NCBI RefSeq assembly: GCF_963664965.1
Contig: NZ_OY761823.1
Coordinates: 1,498,001 to 1,562,000, forward strand
DNA: 64,000 nt
From: an uncultured Pseudodesulfovibrio sp.
GTDB lineage: Bacteria > Desulfobacterota > Desulfovibrionia > Desulfovibrionales > Desulfovibrionaceae
Reading direction: 5' to 3'
Part shown: positions 1 to 8,412 of the stretch, one piece after another
How the letters are laid out: each line of letters starts with the position of its first letter
Position numbering within the stretch: the stretch's first letter is position 1
Program-made: the position numbers and the translations under genes
Notes under the pieces: model-generated
What the model was told of the DNA's origin: nothing
The model's database searches: none
The model's input: only the letters and a program-made list of their open reading frames with translations

Positions 1-930
1 GTAGACCCCGACTGTGACGGGCTTGCCGCAGACAGGGCAGATGCCGCCGCGCGCAATGGTTTCGTGCGGGTCCATGACCACGCCGCATTTGCGGTGGCCG
101 TCCATGTGGTATTTTCCCTCTTCAGGGAAGAATTCCACGGTTCCGAGAAATTTGTGTCCCAGTCCTTCGCCACGCAATGCCCGGTAAATGCCTTCATAGG
201 ACATCTCGCCACGGAACAGGTTGACCTCGCGGGCGAGCTTTTCGCCGGAGTGGGCGTCGGAGTTGGAGATGAGCTTGATACGGTCGAGTTCGCTCCATGT
301 CCAGTTCATTTCGGGATCGGACGACAGGCCGGTTTCCATGGCGAAGATTTCCGCGGAGTAGTCTCCGAAACATTCCTTTATGGAATCAAAACCGGATTTC
401 GAACCGAACAGGGAGAACCACGGCGTCCAGATGTGGGCCGGGACAAGGAATGCCATGGGATGCGTCTCAAGGACAAGATCAAGCAGGTCGCGGCTGTCGA
501 GGCCGAGGATGGGACGGCCGTCCGACGCGAGATTGCCCACTTCGCCGAGTCGCTCGTTGAAGCGCTTCACGGAATCGAGGTCAGGCATGTACACGAGGTT
601 GTGTATCTTGCGGACCTTGCCTCCGCGCTTGTAGATGGAGCTGATCTCCGTCTGGAGCATGAACCGGGTTCGACCCGCGATCGTGCCGTCAAAGGAGGGT
701 ATTTCCGCTTCCAGCCCCTTGGGGTTGCGGAGGACGAAAAGTCCTTGGCCGTTGTCTACCAGATATTCCTCGATTTCGGCCAGCCATTCGGGGTGAGTGA
801 AGTCACCTGTGCCGAGTACGGAAATGCCTTTCAGACTGCCCCATGCGGCGAGATTCGGGATGGTCAGTTTCTTGCTCGTTGCCCTGGAAAAACGCGAGTG
901 GATGTGAAGGTCTGCGGTAAATCGTTCCAT
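1..930 (-). CDS. EndoQ-like PHP-domain nuclease, C-terminus cut by window edge
   Basis: The 310 codons present begin MERFTADLHIHSRFS, with the HxH pair (residues 9 and 11) of a PHP metal-binding domain, and carry a later NSDAHS motif typical of PHP phosphoesterases. Near the cut end lie C-G-V-V-M-D-P-H and CPVCGKP, the start of the zinc-finger region seen in endonuclease Q-type proteins, which cleave DNA 5' to deaminated bases; older annotations call such proteins UvrD-like. The function is inferred from this architecture. The start is uncertain: the best Shine-Dalgarno (AAGGAG) lies about 20 nt before this ATG. The 3' end is outside the window. The gene diverges from the MarR operon. Confidence 0.75.
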   Translation of the reverse strand, partial: MERFTADLHIHSRFSRATSKKLTIPNLAAWGSLKGISVLGTGDFTHPEWLAEIEEYLVDNGQGLFVLRNPKGLEAEIPSFDGTIAGRTRFMLQTEISSIYKRGGKVRKIHNLVYMPDLDSVKRFNERLGEVGNLASDGRPILGLDSRDLLDLVLETHPMAFLVPAHIWTPWFSLFGSKSGFDSIKECFGDYSAEIFAMETGLSSDPEMNWTWSELDRIKLISNSDAHSGEKLAREVNLFRGEMSYEGIYRALRGEGLGHKFLGTVEFFPEEGKYHMDGHRKCGVVMDPHETIARGGICPVCGKPVTVGVY

Positions 931-980
931 GCCGGGAACAGTATAGCCATACTCCTTTTAATGCAACCCGTGATCCGCAG

Positions 981-1020
981 TAAAATAGGTTGACCGATAG
1001 ATTTGTTGCAGATACAACCA
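981..1020 (+). promoter_or_regulatory. possible promoter/operator of the MarR operon
   Basis: TAAAAT (981-986) could be a -10 box. Just downstream, GGTTG (989-993 region) and GTTG-N6-CAAC form imperfect inverted repeats immediately before the MarR start. MarR regulators usually bind such palindromes in their own promoter. No clear -35 box was found, so the call is tentative. Confidence 0.25.
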
Positions 1021-1025
1021 ACCGC

Positions 1026-1511
1026 ATGAATAATGACAAACTGAACCCGCGTCACGCAATGGGCTTTCTGACATGGAAAGCTTCCCGCGTTTTCATCAAC
1101 CATCTACAGGCCCGTCTGAACGAGGCCGGGATGAATATTTCCGTTGAACAACTTCGCCCGCTTTTTCCGTTGTACCGTTTGGAAACCATGAGTCAGGGCA
1201 AGCTGTGCGACATCCTGTCTCAGGAAAAAACCGGTGTGAGCCGCCTTGTGGCCGGACTGGAAAAGCGGGGATATGTGCGCCGTGAGGCCAGCAATGATGA
1301 CCGGCGTGTGAAGAATCTGACCATCACCAAAGCCGGTATCGCCGCGGTGGATATCGCGTGTGAGTTGATAGAAGCAAATCGGCTTGAATTGACCAGCGAT
1401 ATTGATCCTGACGAGCTTGAAATCTGTAAAAAGGTTCTGTGGCAGTTTATTGAGCCGCATCTTGATTGCTGTACCGTTGAAAGTGCCATCCCCGAAGAGA
1501 ACGAAAAATGA
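1026..1511 (+). CDS. MarR-family transcriptional regulator
   Basis: About 161 residues with a winged helix: a helix-turn-helix around LCDILSQEKTGVSRLVAGLE and the wing DDRRVKNLTITKAG typical of MarR proteins. Such dimeric regulators usually repress adjacent efflux genes until a ligand binds. The ATG at 1026 is chosen over an in-frame TTG at 990, which overlaps the likely control region; neither has a good Shine-Dalgarno. The stop overlaps an ATG (ATGA, 1508-1511) at the head of the next gene, so the regulator and RND pump are probably one operon. The inducer cannot be predicted. Confidence 0.85.
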   Translation: MNNDKLNPRHAMGFLTWKASRVFINHLQARLNEAGMNISVEQLRPLFPLYRLETMSQGKLCDILSQEKTGVSRLVAGLEKRGYVRREASNDDRRVKNLTITKAGIAAVDIACELIEANRLELTSDIDPDELEICKKVLWQFIEPHLDCCTVESAIPEENEK

Positions 1512-1528
1512 TATTGGGAGAAATGAGA

Positions 1529-2626
1529 ATGCTGCGTTTCAGATATTTTCTGGCGTTATGCCTGACCGCTGTGCTTGTCCTGCCCGCATGGGCGCAGAAA
1601 CCGGGTGAGCGTCCGCCGTCTCCGGTTGTCGTGACCAAGGTGACCACCGGCGACATGGCTCCGCAGTCCGAGTTTATCGGCACGGTCTATTTTTCCGAGA
1701 TTTCCAACGTGGCCGCCGAAGTGGACGGCAAGGTCATGGATATCAAGGTTCAGGATGGCCAGCGCATCAAAGCCGGGGATGTCATGGTCGTGCTGTCTTC
1801 GTCGCTTCTGGACAGGAAGATTCGCAGTGCGCGTGCCAAGGCGCAGGAGGCCAAGGCGGAGTATGAAAATGCCCGTCTTGAGCACAAGCGCACGTCCGCA
1901 TTGTTCAAGAGCCGCACCGTTGCCGAAGGCGAATTCGATTCCAAGCGCCTCAGCGCCGAGGGCTTGCAGCACAATTACGAGTCTGCCCTTGCCGATCTTT
2001 CCCTGCTGCTTGAAGAGGCGGAACTCAAGAAAATTCGGTCTCCGTATGACGGAGTGGTCGTTGATACGCCCGTTCACCGCGGGGAATGGATTTCCATTGG
2101 TTCCACCGTGGTCGTGACCGCGCGTGACGATCTGTTCGAGGTCGTGGTCAACGCCCCTCGTGAAGCTTTCGGCGTGGTCAAGCCCGGTCTTGAAGTCGGT
2201 GTACGCATCGCTGCCGACGAGATGCCCGGTGAAATTTTCGCCGTCATTCCCAAGGGTGACGTCGCCACCCGTACGTTCCCGGTCAAGATTCGCGTGAAGA
2301 ATACCGGCAAGCTGGCGCAGGGAATGGAAGCCCGCGTCAATCTGCCCAAGGGACTTGGAGGGGCCACCAAGATCGTCCCGCGTGATGCGGTCATCTCCGC
2401 TCGCGGCGAACAGGTCGTCTGGGTCGTGCTGGACGGCAAGGCCGTGCCCATTCCCGTGTATGTCGTCGGTTTCCGGGGACTCGTGGCGGGCGTGAAGTCC
2501 GACAAGCTTCAGGACGGCATGGACGTCGTGGTCAAGGGCAATGAGCGCCTGCAACCCGGCCAGCCCGTTGCCCCGCAACCTTTGCAGGCCAAAACCGAAA
2601 AAGCAACGCCCGCGAGCACCGAGTAG
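1529..2626 (+). CDS. RND efflux periplasmic adaptor (membrane fusion protein)
   Basis: This 365-residue protein has an N-terminal signal sequence ending near LPAWA, followed by the barrel-sandwich/coiled-coil arrangement of HlyD/AcrA-type adaptors: a lipoyl-like half (VAAEVDGKVMDIKVQDGQ), a helical hairpin rich in Lys/Glu/Ala (about 95-150), the second half (IRSPYDGVVVD), then a beta-barrel. It would link the permease downstream to an outer-membrane channel. ATG 1529 is preferred because GGGAG lies 8 nt upstream; ATGs at 1508 and 1523 are alternatives. The stop codon overlaps the TAGGAG that serves as ribosome binding site for the permease. No TolC-like channel gene is adjacent. Confidence 0.9.
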   Translation: MLRFRYFLALCLTAVLVLPAWAQKPGERPPSPVVVTKVTTGDMAPQSEFIGTVYFSEISNVAAEVDGKVMDIKVQDGQRIKAGDVMVVLSSSLLDRKIRSARAKAQEAKAEYENARLEHKRTSALFKSRTVAEGEFDSKRLSAEGLQHNYESALADLSLLLEEAELKKIRSPYDGVVVDTPVHRGEWISIGSTVVVTARDDLFEVVVNAPREAFGVVKPGLEVGVRIAADEMPGEIFAVIPKGDVATRTFPVKIRVKNTGKLAQGMEARVNLPKGLGGATKIVPRDAVISARGEQVVWVVLDGKAVPIPVYVVGFRGLVAGVKSDKLQDGMDVVVKGNERLQPGQPVAPQPLQAKTEKATPASTE

Positions 2627-2635
2627 GAGCGTACA

Positions 2636-5600
2636 GTGGATATCGTCAAAGCTTCAATTGAAAAACCGGTAGCCGTTCTCGTCGGCGTGATCATGGTTGT
2701 CATGTTCGGCGGGATCGCTTTGGCAACGCTGCCGTACCAGCTTTCTCCCAACGTCACCGAGCCTGTCATCACCGTCTCCACCCGGTGGAGCGGTGCCACG
2801 CCGTTCGAGATCGAACGTGACATCGTGGAAGAACAGGAAAAGGTGCTCAAGGGTGTACCCGCCCTTACCGAGATGGAAAGCTCCTGCTACAACGGGCTTG
2901 CGGAACTGACGCTCAAGTTCGAGATCGGGACCGACATCGACTCGGCCCTGTTGCGTGTTTCCAACAAGCTCGACGAAGTGCCGGAGTATCCGGACAATGC
3001 GGACCGGCCCATTGTTTCCGCCACGGGCGCTTCAACGTCTCCGGTCATCTGGATCATGCTCAGGACGCTTCCCGGAAACGAGCGTGATGTTCAGACGTAC
3101 CGTACATATTTCGAAAACGACGTGCGCCAGTACCTTGAACGCGTCAAGGGCGTGGCCGACCTCTTTGTGGGCGGCGGGCGTGAGGACGAGATGCAGATCA
3201 TTCTCGATCCCGTGCGTCTGGCGGCTTACAACCTGACCATCCCCCAACTGGCGGATATCCTGAAAAAGGAAAATGTCTCCATCTCCGCAGGCAGCATGGG
3301 CGTCGGACGGCGTGATTACCGCATCCGCACCCCTGCCGAGTTCAAGTCTCCCGAGGAGATCGCCGAGATCGTGGTGACGTCGTCCGGCCATCATCGCGTC
3401 ACCCTCGGTGACGTGGCAAAGGTCCGGCGAGGCCATGAAAAGGCCACGGTCGCCATGTTGCACAACGGCGTGGCCGGTATGGCCGTGGGCGTGAAGCCCC
3501 AGCCCGGTACCAACGTCCTTGAAATGACTGACGCCGTGCATGCGGTCGTGAAAGACCTCAATGCCAACATGCTCAAGGACGAGGGAATCGTACTCGACTG
3601 GGTGTATGACCAGCGCCCGTATATCGAGGGAGCCATCGATCTCGTCAAACGCAACATCATCATTGGCTCCATTCTGGCTATCGTGGTGCTGTTCGTTTTC
3701 CTGCAATCCTTTTCGTCCACCATCATCGTGGCCGTGTCCATTCCGGTCTCCATCGTGGGGGCGTTCATCATGTTCGCTGCGGCAGGGCGTTCCCTCAACG
3801 TCGTATCCATGGCGGGTATTTCGTTTGCGGTCGGCATGCTCGTGGATAACGCCATTGTCGTTCTTGAAAACATCGACCGCCACCGGCGTATGGGCAAGGG
3901 GGCACTGGCTTCCGCCTATGACGGTGCGAGTGAAGTCTGGGGCGCGGTGCTTGCCTCGACCCTGACCACGGTGGCCGTGTTCCTGCCCGTTGTTTTCATG
4001 GAGCAGGAAGCCGGTCAGTTGTTCAAGGATATCGCTATCGCCGTTACCTGCGCCATCGTGCTGTCCCTGTTCGTCTCGGTGCTCGTCATTCCCATGCTTG
4101 CCCGACAGCTTTACGGTATTGCCGAGAAGCGGGGGGGCGTTGCTTCCACAGCCGATGCGCCCCGTGATCCGGCTTCCCTGTCGCTGGCAAAGCGTTTGCT
4201 CGTGCCTTTGACGAACTTTGGCGGCAGGATTGCCGATTGGATCATGGCGCTTCTGAATCGTGCCATTTCCACGGTGAAAAGCCGTATCATCACGGTCCTT
4301 GCCTTGACGCTCGCATCCGTGCTCATGGTTTGGGCCTTTTTCCCCAAGATGGAATACCTGCCCGAAGGCAATCGAAATCTCGTCATTTCCATTCTCATCC
4401 CGCCGCCCGGACTTTCCTATGAGGAACGTCTCGGCATCGGAGAGTATGTTTTCGAGAAGACCGAGCCGCATTTCAACAAGGAAATTGACGGTATGCCGGG
4501 AGTCGAGAACATGTTTTTCGTGTCCGCTCCCACCATCAACCTCTTCGGCGCGACGTCAGTGGACGAACAGCGCGGGGGCGAGCTGACGCCGTTTTTCTCG
4601 CGTCTCCTCAATACCATCCCCGGCATGTTCGGTGTTTCGCTTCAGGCGTCCATCTTCGAGCAGGGGCTGGGTGAAGGCCGTGTCGTCAACGTGGACTTTT
4701 CCGGTCCGAACCTTGAAAAACTGGTGGCTGCCGCCGGGACCATGTTCGGCATGACCATGCAGGGCGTGCCCGGTTCCCAGATTCGTCCAGTCCCGTCGCT
4801 GGAACTGCTGTATCCCGAAGTCCGGTTCATCCCCGAGCGTGACCGTGTCCGCGCGGCAGGATTGTCCGCGCAGGATCTCGGTACTGCCATCGACGTCATT
4901 CTCGACGGGCGGAAGATCGGCGACTACAAGGAAGAAGGCCGGAAAAAGGTGGACCTCGTACTCAAGGGATCGCCGCAGGATGTCACCACGCCCGAGGAAA
5001 TCTACAGCTCGCTCATCGCGACTCCCAACGGCTGGGCCGTGCCTGTCAGTTCCCTCGCCCGTATTGAGCGGACCAACTCCATGAATCAGATCCGCCACCT
5101 TGAACGGCAGCGGACCATTACCCTTCAGGTGACGCCGCCCAAAGACGTGCCGCTTCAGCAGGCCATGGAAACCATTCAGAACAATCTCATTCCGAAAGTG
5201 CGGCAGATGGGATTGCTTGATGGCGTGACCGTGCGTCTCTCCGGTGCCGCGGACAAGCTGTCCGTCACCCGTGATGCGCTCCAGTGGAACTTCCTGCTGG
5301 CCATCGTCATTACCTATCTGCTCATGTCGGCGCTTTTCGGTAACTTCATCTACCCGCTGATCATTCTCTTCACGATCCCTCTGGCGGGTGCCGGTGGATT
5401 CCTCGGGTTGAAGCTGGAGAACATCTTCATCGCGCAGCAGCCTCTTGATATCCTGACTATGCTTGGGTTCGTCATTCTGATCGGCGTCGTGGTCAACAAC
5501 GCCATTCTCATTGTGCACCAGTCTCTCGGCAACATCCGGGAGCACGGTATGCAACACAAGGAAGCCGTGCTTGAGGCTACCCGCACCCGGCTGCGGCCCA

Positions 5601-5797
5601 TTTACATGTCCGCGGCCACGTCGGTCTTCGGCATGCTGCCGCTTGCCGTGGCACCCGGTCCCGGTTCGGAATTGTACCGGGGTCTCGGTGCCGTCGTGCT
5701 GGGCGGACTCGCCCTGTCCACCGTGTTCACCATCTTCGTGATTCCGGCTCTGCTCATGTTCGTCATCGGCATGGAAAAAGTCGGCGGGAAGGCATAG
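2636..5797 (+). CDS. RND efflux transporter permease (AcrB/HAE family)
   Basis: A 1,053-residue inner-membrane permease starting at GTG, about the length of AcrB-type pumps. It has the usual duplicated plan: one N-terminal TM helix, a large periplasmic porter domain, a TM bundle (roughly 335-530), a linker, and a repeat of both. TM4 carries MLVDNAIVVLENI, in which AcrB's Asp-Asp proton relay is Asp-Asn, as in several RND subfamilies. It is expected to form a trimer driven by proton motive force and to export hydrophobic compounds through the adaptor encoded upstream. Its regulation by the first gene of the operon is inferred from position. Confidence 0.92.
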   Translation: MDIVKASIEKPVAVLVGVIMVVMFGGIALATLPYQLSPNVTEPVITVSTRWSGATPFEIERDIVEEQEKVLKGVPALTEMESSCYNGLAELTLKFEIGTDIDSALLRVSNKLDEVPEYPDNADRPIVSATGASTSPVIWIMLRTLPGNERDVQTYRTYFENDVRQYLERVKGVADLFVGGGREDEMQIILDPVRLAAYNLTIPQLADILKKENVSISAGSMGVGRRDYRIRTPAEFKSPEEIAEIVVTSSGHHRVTLGDVAKVRRGHEKATVAMLHNGVAGMAVGVKPQPGTNVLEMTDAVHAVVKDLNANMLKDEGIVLDWVYDQRPYIEGAIDLVKRNIIIGSILAIVVLFVFLQSFSSTIIVAVSIPVSIVGAFIMFAAAGRSLNVVSMAGISFAVGMLVDNAIVVLENIDRHRRMGKGALASAYDGASEVWGAVLASTLTTVAVFLPVVFMEQEAGQLFKDIAIAVTCAIVLSLFVSVLVIPMLARQLYGIAEKRGGVASTADAPRDPASLSLAKRLLVPLTNFGGRIADWIMALLNRAISTVKSRIITVLALTLASVLMVWAFFPKMEYLPEGNRNLVISILIPPPGLSYEERLGIGEYVFEKTEPHFNKEIDGMPGVENMFFVSAPTINLFGATSVDEQRGGELTPFFSRLLNTIPGMFGVSLQASIFEQGLGEGRVVNVDFSGPNLEKLVAAAGTMFGMTMQGVPGSQIRPVPSLELLYPEVRFIPERDRVRAAGLSAQDLGTAIDVILDGRKIGDYKEEGRKKVDLVLKGSPQDVTTPEEIYSSLIATPNGWAVPVSSLARIERTNSMNQIRHLERQRTITLQVTPPKDVPLQQAMETIQNNLIPKVRQMGLLDGVTVRLSGAADKLSVTRDALQWNFLLAIVITYLLMSALFGNFIYPLIILFTIPLAGAGGFLGLKLENIFIAQQPLDILTMLGFVILIGVVVNNAILIVHQSLGNIREHGMQHKEAVLEATRTRLRPIYMSAATSVFGMLPLAVAPGPGSELYRGLGAVVLGGLALSTVFTIFVIPALLMFVIGMEKVGGKA

Positions 5798-5878
5798 GAG
5801 AGAAACGACAGGGGCGAGGGCCCTGATAACTTAGGCATGCTTTCACTGATAACGGGCGTGCCGAGAAAGACAAAACGA

Positions 5879-5920
5879 GCCGGTCAGTTGCAGAATTGAA
5901 AGCAACTGACCGGCTTTTTT
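5879..5920 (+). terminator. rho-independent terminator of the RND operon
   Basis: A perfect 13-bp stem (GCCGGTCAGTTGC / GCAACTGACCGGC) with a 10-nt loop is followed by TTTTTT. It lies 80 nt past the permease stop and before the convergent comFB gene. Confidence 0.9.
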
Positions 5921-5957
5921 GCGTTGTTGTGGGGCTTCCCTGATGGCTGTGACGTAT

Positions 5958-6257
5958 TTAGTCTTTGTCGGCGCGAGTAGGGTAGTCGAGAACGCGCTCC
6001 ACCGCGGTCCTGATTTTGCTTTTTATCTCATAGTCGGAAAGCCGGTCGGAGATGATGATTGACCCATGCTGGATGTACCGTGCGGGAAGCAGGTTGAGCG
6101 TGAGGGCGTAGATGTCTTCGATGTCGAGCTGGTCGAAAGTGAAGTCCTCGTAATATTCGTCGATGACTTCCGGCATCAGGACCGCAACGCGCTTTTCATT
6201 GCGGTTCTGGATTTTATTGACGTCAAAACCTTTGATCGTCGGTATCGGTTTTCGCAT
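5958..6257 (-). CDS. comFB: ComFB-family protein
   Basis: A 99-residue protein starting MRKPIPTIKGFDVNKIQNRN, resembling the late competence development protein ComFB family: a small alpha-helical protein with a VxxLMPEVIDEYYEDF segment and LTLNLLPARYIQHGS. In Gram-negative bacteria these occur beside signalling and motility genes, and cyanobacterial homologues bind cyclic dinucleotides; no function in this genus is known to me. AGGAG sits 6 nt before ATG 6257, which decides that start over one 39 nt further upstream. Confidence 0.75.
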   Translation of the reverse strand: MRKPIPTIKGFDVNKIQNRNEKRVAVLMPEVIDEYYEDFTFDQLDIEDIYALTLNLLPARYIQHGSIIISDRLSDYEIKSKIRTAVERVLDYPTRADKD

Positions 6258-6327
6258 GTTTTTCTCCTGTGTTGGGGGAGGATTCTCGCTTATCATAGCC
6301 TTTTTTCAGTGCGGTTCGCAATGCGTG

Positions 6328-6343
6328 TGGTACGTTTTGTGCT
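6328..6343 (+). promoter_or_regulatory. sigma-54 promoter (-24/-12) for the 6403 gene
   Basis: TGGTACG-TTTT-GTGCT matches the sigma-54 consensus TGGCACG-N4-TTGCW closely, with the invariant GG (6329-6330) and GC (6341-6342) exactly 10 nt apart. The predicted transcription start near 6354 gives a leader of about 50 nt. A matching element precedes the paralogue at 22094. Confidence 0.6.
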
Positions 6344-6402
6344 GAACAATACTGCCTCTGATGTGTTCGATTTCTTGGCTGAATGTGGGCGAGGAGGAAC
6401 CC

Positions 6403-7023
6403 ATGTCAACGCAACCTATTGGACATAAAGGATATGGCTATGCGTTAAAGCAAAGCCGAAAGCCGCGTGAGGATGTTGATTTTCCCCTTGGTCCCGAGCA
6501 GTCAAAAAAACGTCAGGACGAGAGTGGAGAACAGCGCGGAAACGGCTTGCGTGCGCGTATTCGTGCGTTGCTGGCGGATGTGTCCTCGGACGATGGAAGC
6601 GGGATTTCCTTTCAGGACATTTTGGACCATCGCGAGATGCTGGAACGCGATTGGGGTGATCGCATGGAGCGTGGTTTGCGTGGGCTCGGAGTGGACATGA
6701 CCCGTGTGTTTCGTCTGGTAAATGACCCGGCGGCAGGGAGTGTGACGGCCGGGGCGGATCATCCTGACAAAATGAAGATCGATCAGTATTTCGCATCCAA
6801 TCCTGAAATGGTTGAAGACTTCGAGCGGGTACTCCAGCTTGGGAAGCTCTCGGACACGGCACTGCGAAAGTTGACAGTGGACGAGCTGGGGCAGGAGCTT
6901 TCCGTGGAAGCCATGGCGTGGTGGTTCCAGTCGAATATGGAGGGCGCGTCCCTGTTCGCGGGTGGCGGCACCGTCATCGGCATGGGCGCATCTTCATACA
7001 AGAGCTTGGATATTCGGGTATAA
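6403..7023 (+). CDS. unknown conserved family, sigma-54-linked paralogue 1
   Basis: A 206-residue protein I do not recognise. The N-terminus (STQPIGHKGYGYALKQS) looks disordered, a basic patch GLRARIRALLADV follows, and the C-terminal half is acidic and helical, ending GMGASSYKSLDIRV. It is clearly a paralogue of the protein at 22094-22702: both share a DHPDKxxIDQYFxSNPE-like block, LGKxxxxxxxKLT, a VAWW-like WW pair and a C-terminal Y-x-x-L-x-I/L-x-V tail. There is no signal peptide or membrane segment. AGGAGG lies 6 nt before ATG 6403. The sigma-54 promoter suggests co-regulation with motility or another sigma-54 regulon; the role is otherwise unknown. Confidence 0.8.
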   Translation: MSTQPIGHKGYGYALKQSRKPREDVDFPLGPEQSKKRQDESGEQRGNGLRARIRALLADVSSDDGSGISFQDILDHREMLERDWGDRMERGLRGLGVDMTRVFRLVNDPAAGSVTAGADHPDKMKIDQYFASNPEMVEDFERVLQLGKLSDTALRKLTVDELGQELSVEAMAWWFQSNMEGASLFAGGGTVIGMGASSYKSLDIRV

Positions 7024-7080
7024 TTCACGATTTTATACCATTCATTAACGGGGATAAACTGATAAGTTCGGTGTCTATCA

Positions 7081-7109
7081 TTGACATGGTTCATCAGTAT
7101 TCTTATCTT
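7081..7109 (+). promoter_or_regulatory. sigma-70-type promoter of msrAB
   Basis: TTGACA (7081-7086), a 17-nt spacer and TATCTT (7104-7109) lie about 40 nt before the msrAB start, with AGGCGG as the ribosome binding site. Confidence 0.6.
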
Positions 7110-7149
7110 TTGATTTAATAATGATAACTACTTCAAATAGGCGGACGCC

Positions 7150-8262
7150 ATGAAGATCAATCAATATATACTGTCCGTGACGGCATTGATTCTGGTGCTG
7201 GCAGGGCTGTCCATGGCTGGGTTTGCCGCTTCAAAGGAGAAGGGCATGGCTGATAAGAAATCGGTGGAAATCGCCACGATTGCAGGCGGGTGTTTCTGGT
7301 GCGTTGAATCGGACATGGAAAAGTTGCCTGGAGTGATCAAGGCAGTGTCCGGATACGCTGGCGGTGCCGAGGAAAACCCTTCGTATGAACAGGTTTCCGG
7401 TGGCGGGACCGGCCATCGCGAGGCTGTGCAGGTCCACTTTGATCCGGCGCAGGTGAGCTATGAAGACGTCCTTGCCCAGTATTGGAAACATTTTGACCCG
7501 ACCGACGAGGGGGGATCATTCGGTGATCGCGGGTTCCAGTATTCTTCGGCCATATTTTATCACAGCGAACAGCAGCGGGAGGTTGCCGAGGCGTCGAAAA
7601 AAGCGCTGGAAGCGTCCGGTCGCTTCTCGAAGCCGGTGGTTACGCCGATCATCAAGTTCACGACATTTTACGAGGCCGAGCAGTATCATCAGGATTATTA
7701 CAAAAACAATCCGGTCCGTTACAAGACGTATCGCTATTTCTCGGGACGTGACCGGTTTGTTGAGAAGACATGGGGCGATGCGGCGGATGTAAAGGATTCG
7801 GAAGCGGCGAAGTCAGGCCGCAAGACGTTTATCAAGCCGGATGATGAGACCCTGAAGGAAACGCTCACGCCGCTGCAATACAAGGTGACACAGCGCGAAG
7901 GGACTGAGAATCCGTTTGATAATGAGTATTGGAATAACCACCGGGACGGCATTTATGTGGACATCGTTTCCGGCGAGCCGCTGTTTTCTTCCACGGACAA
8001 GTTCAATTCCGGCACGGGATGGCCGAGTTTCACCCGTCCTCTGGTGGAGGAGAACATCGTGGAAAAGGATGATCGAAGCTTGTTTGCGTTACGCACCGAA
8101 GTCCGCAGTCGGCTGGCTGATTCACATCTGGGCCATGTGTTCAATGACGGCCCGCCCCCGACCGGTTTGAGATACTGCATCAATTCCGCGTCATTGCGGT
8201 TTATCGTCGCGGAAGATTTGGAATCGGCCGGTTATGGAGAGTACAGCCGATTGTTCGAATAG
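7150..8262 (+). CDS. msrAB: exported bifunctional methionine sulfoxide reductase MsrA-MsrB
   Basis: A 370-residue fusion with a signal peptide (about residues 1-26). The MsrA domain comes first, with the catalytic GCFWC motif (Cys48), and reduces Met-S-sulfoxide. The MsrB domain follows (about 245-365), with GTGWPSF and the catalytic Cys343 in [11 protein letters not shown], and reduces Met-R-sulfoxide. The two CxxC zinc sites of many MsrB proteins are absent. Export implies repair of oxidised periplasmic proteins, which needs an electron donor across the membrane; none is encoded alongside. Oxidant defence fits an anaerobe exposed to oxygen. It is probably monocistronic, with its own promoter and terminator. 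Confidence 0.92.
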   Translation: MKINQYILSVTALILVLAGLSMAGFAASKEKGMADKKSVEIATIAGGCFWCVESDMEKLPGVIKAVSGYAGGAEENPSYEQVSGGGTGHREAVQVHFDPAQVSYEDVLAQYWKHFDPTDEGGSFGDRGFQYSSAIFYHSEQQREVAEASKKALEASGRFSKPVVTPIIKFTTFYEAEQYHQDYYKNNPVRYKTYRYFSGRDRFVEKTWGDAADVKDSEAAKSGRKTFIKPDDETLKETLTPLQYKVTQREGTENPFDNEYWNNHRDGIYVDIVSGEPLFSSTDKFNSGTGWPSFTRPLVEENIVEKDDRSLFALRTEVRSRLADSHLGHVFNDGPPPTGLRYCINSASLRFIVAEDLESAGYGEYSRLFE

Positions 8263-8289
8263 CCTTGGGAAGGGCTAGGTTTTGTATGA

Positions 8290-8321
8290 GGGGAGTCCGT
8301 GAGAACGGGCTCCCCGTTTTT
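8290..8321 (+). terminator. terminator of msrAB
   Basis: GGGGAGTCCGT-GAGA-ACGGGCTCCCC forms an 11-bp stem (one T-G pair) followed by GTTTTT. Confidence 0.85.
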
Positions 8322-8412
8322 CTATATGGCGATTGCCAGAGTGCGCTGATTTATGTAGGTATGGCCTGTACATTCCTTTCGTTTTTTTGCGTGGTATGTA
8401 CTCCTTTTGATT

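Noticed and set aside
64-993. 309-residue open frame on the + strand
   Set aside because: It is antisense to the EndoQ-like gene, which shows PHP and zinc motifs; the + frame has none and its composition is typical of shadow frames in GC-rich genes.
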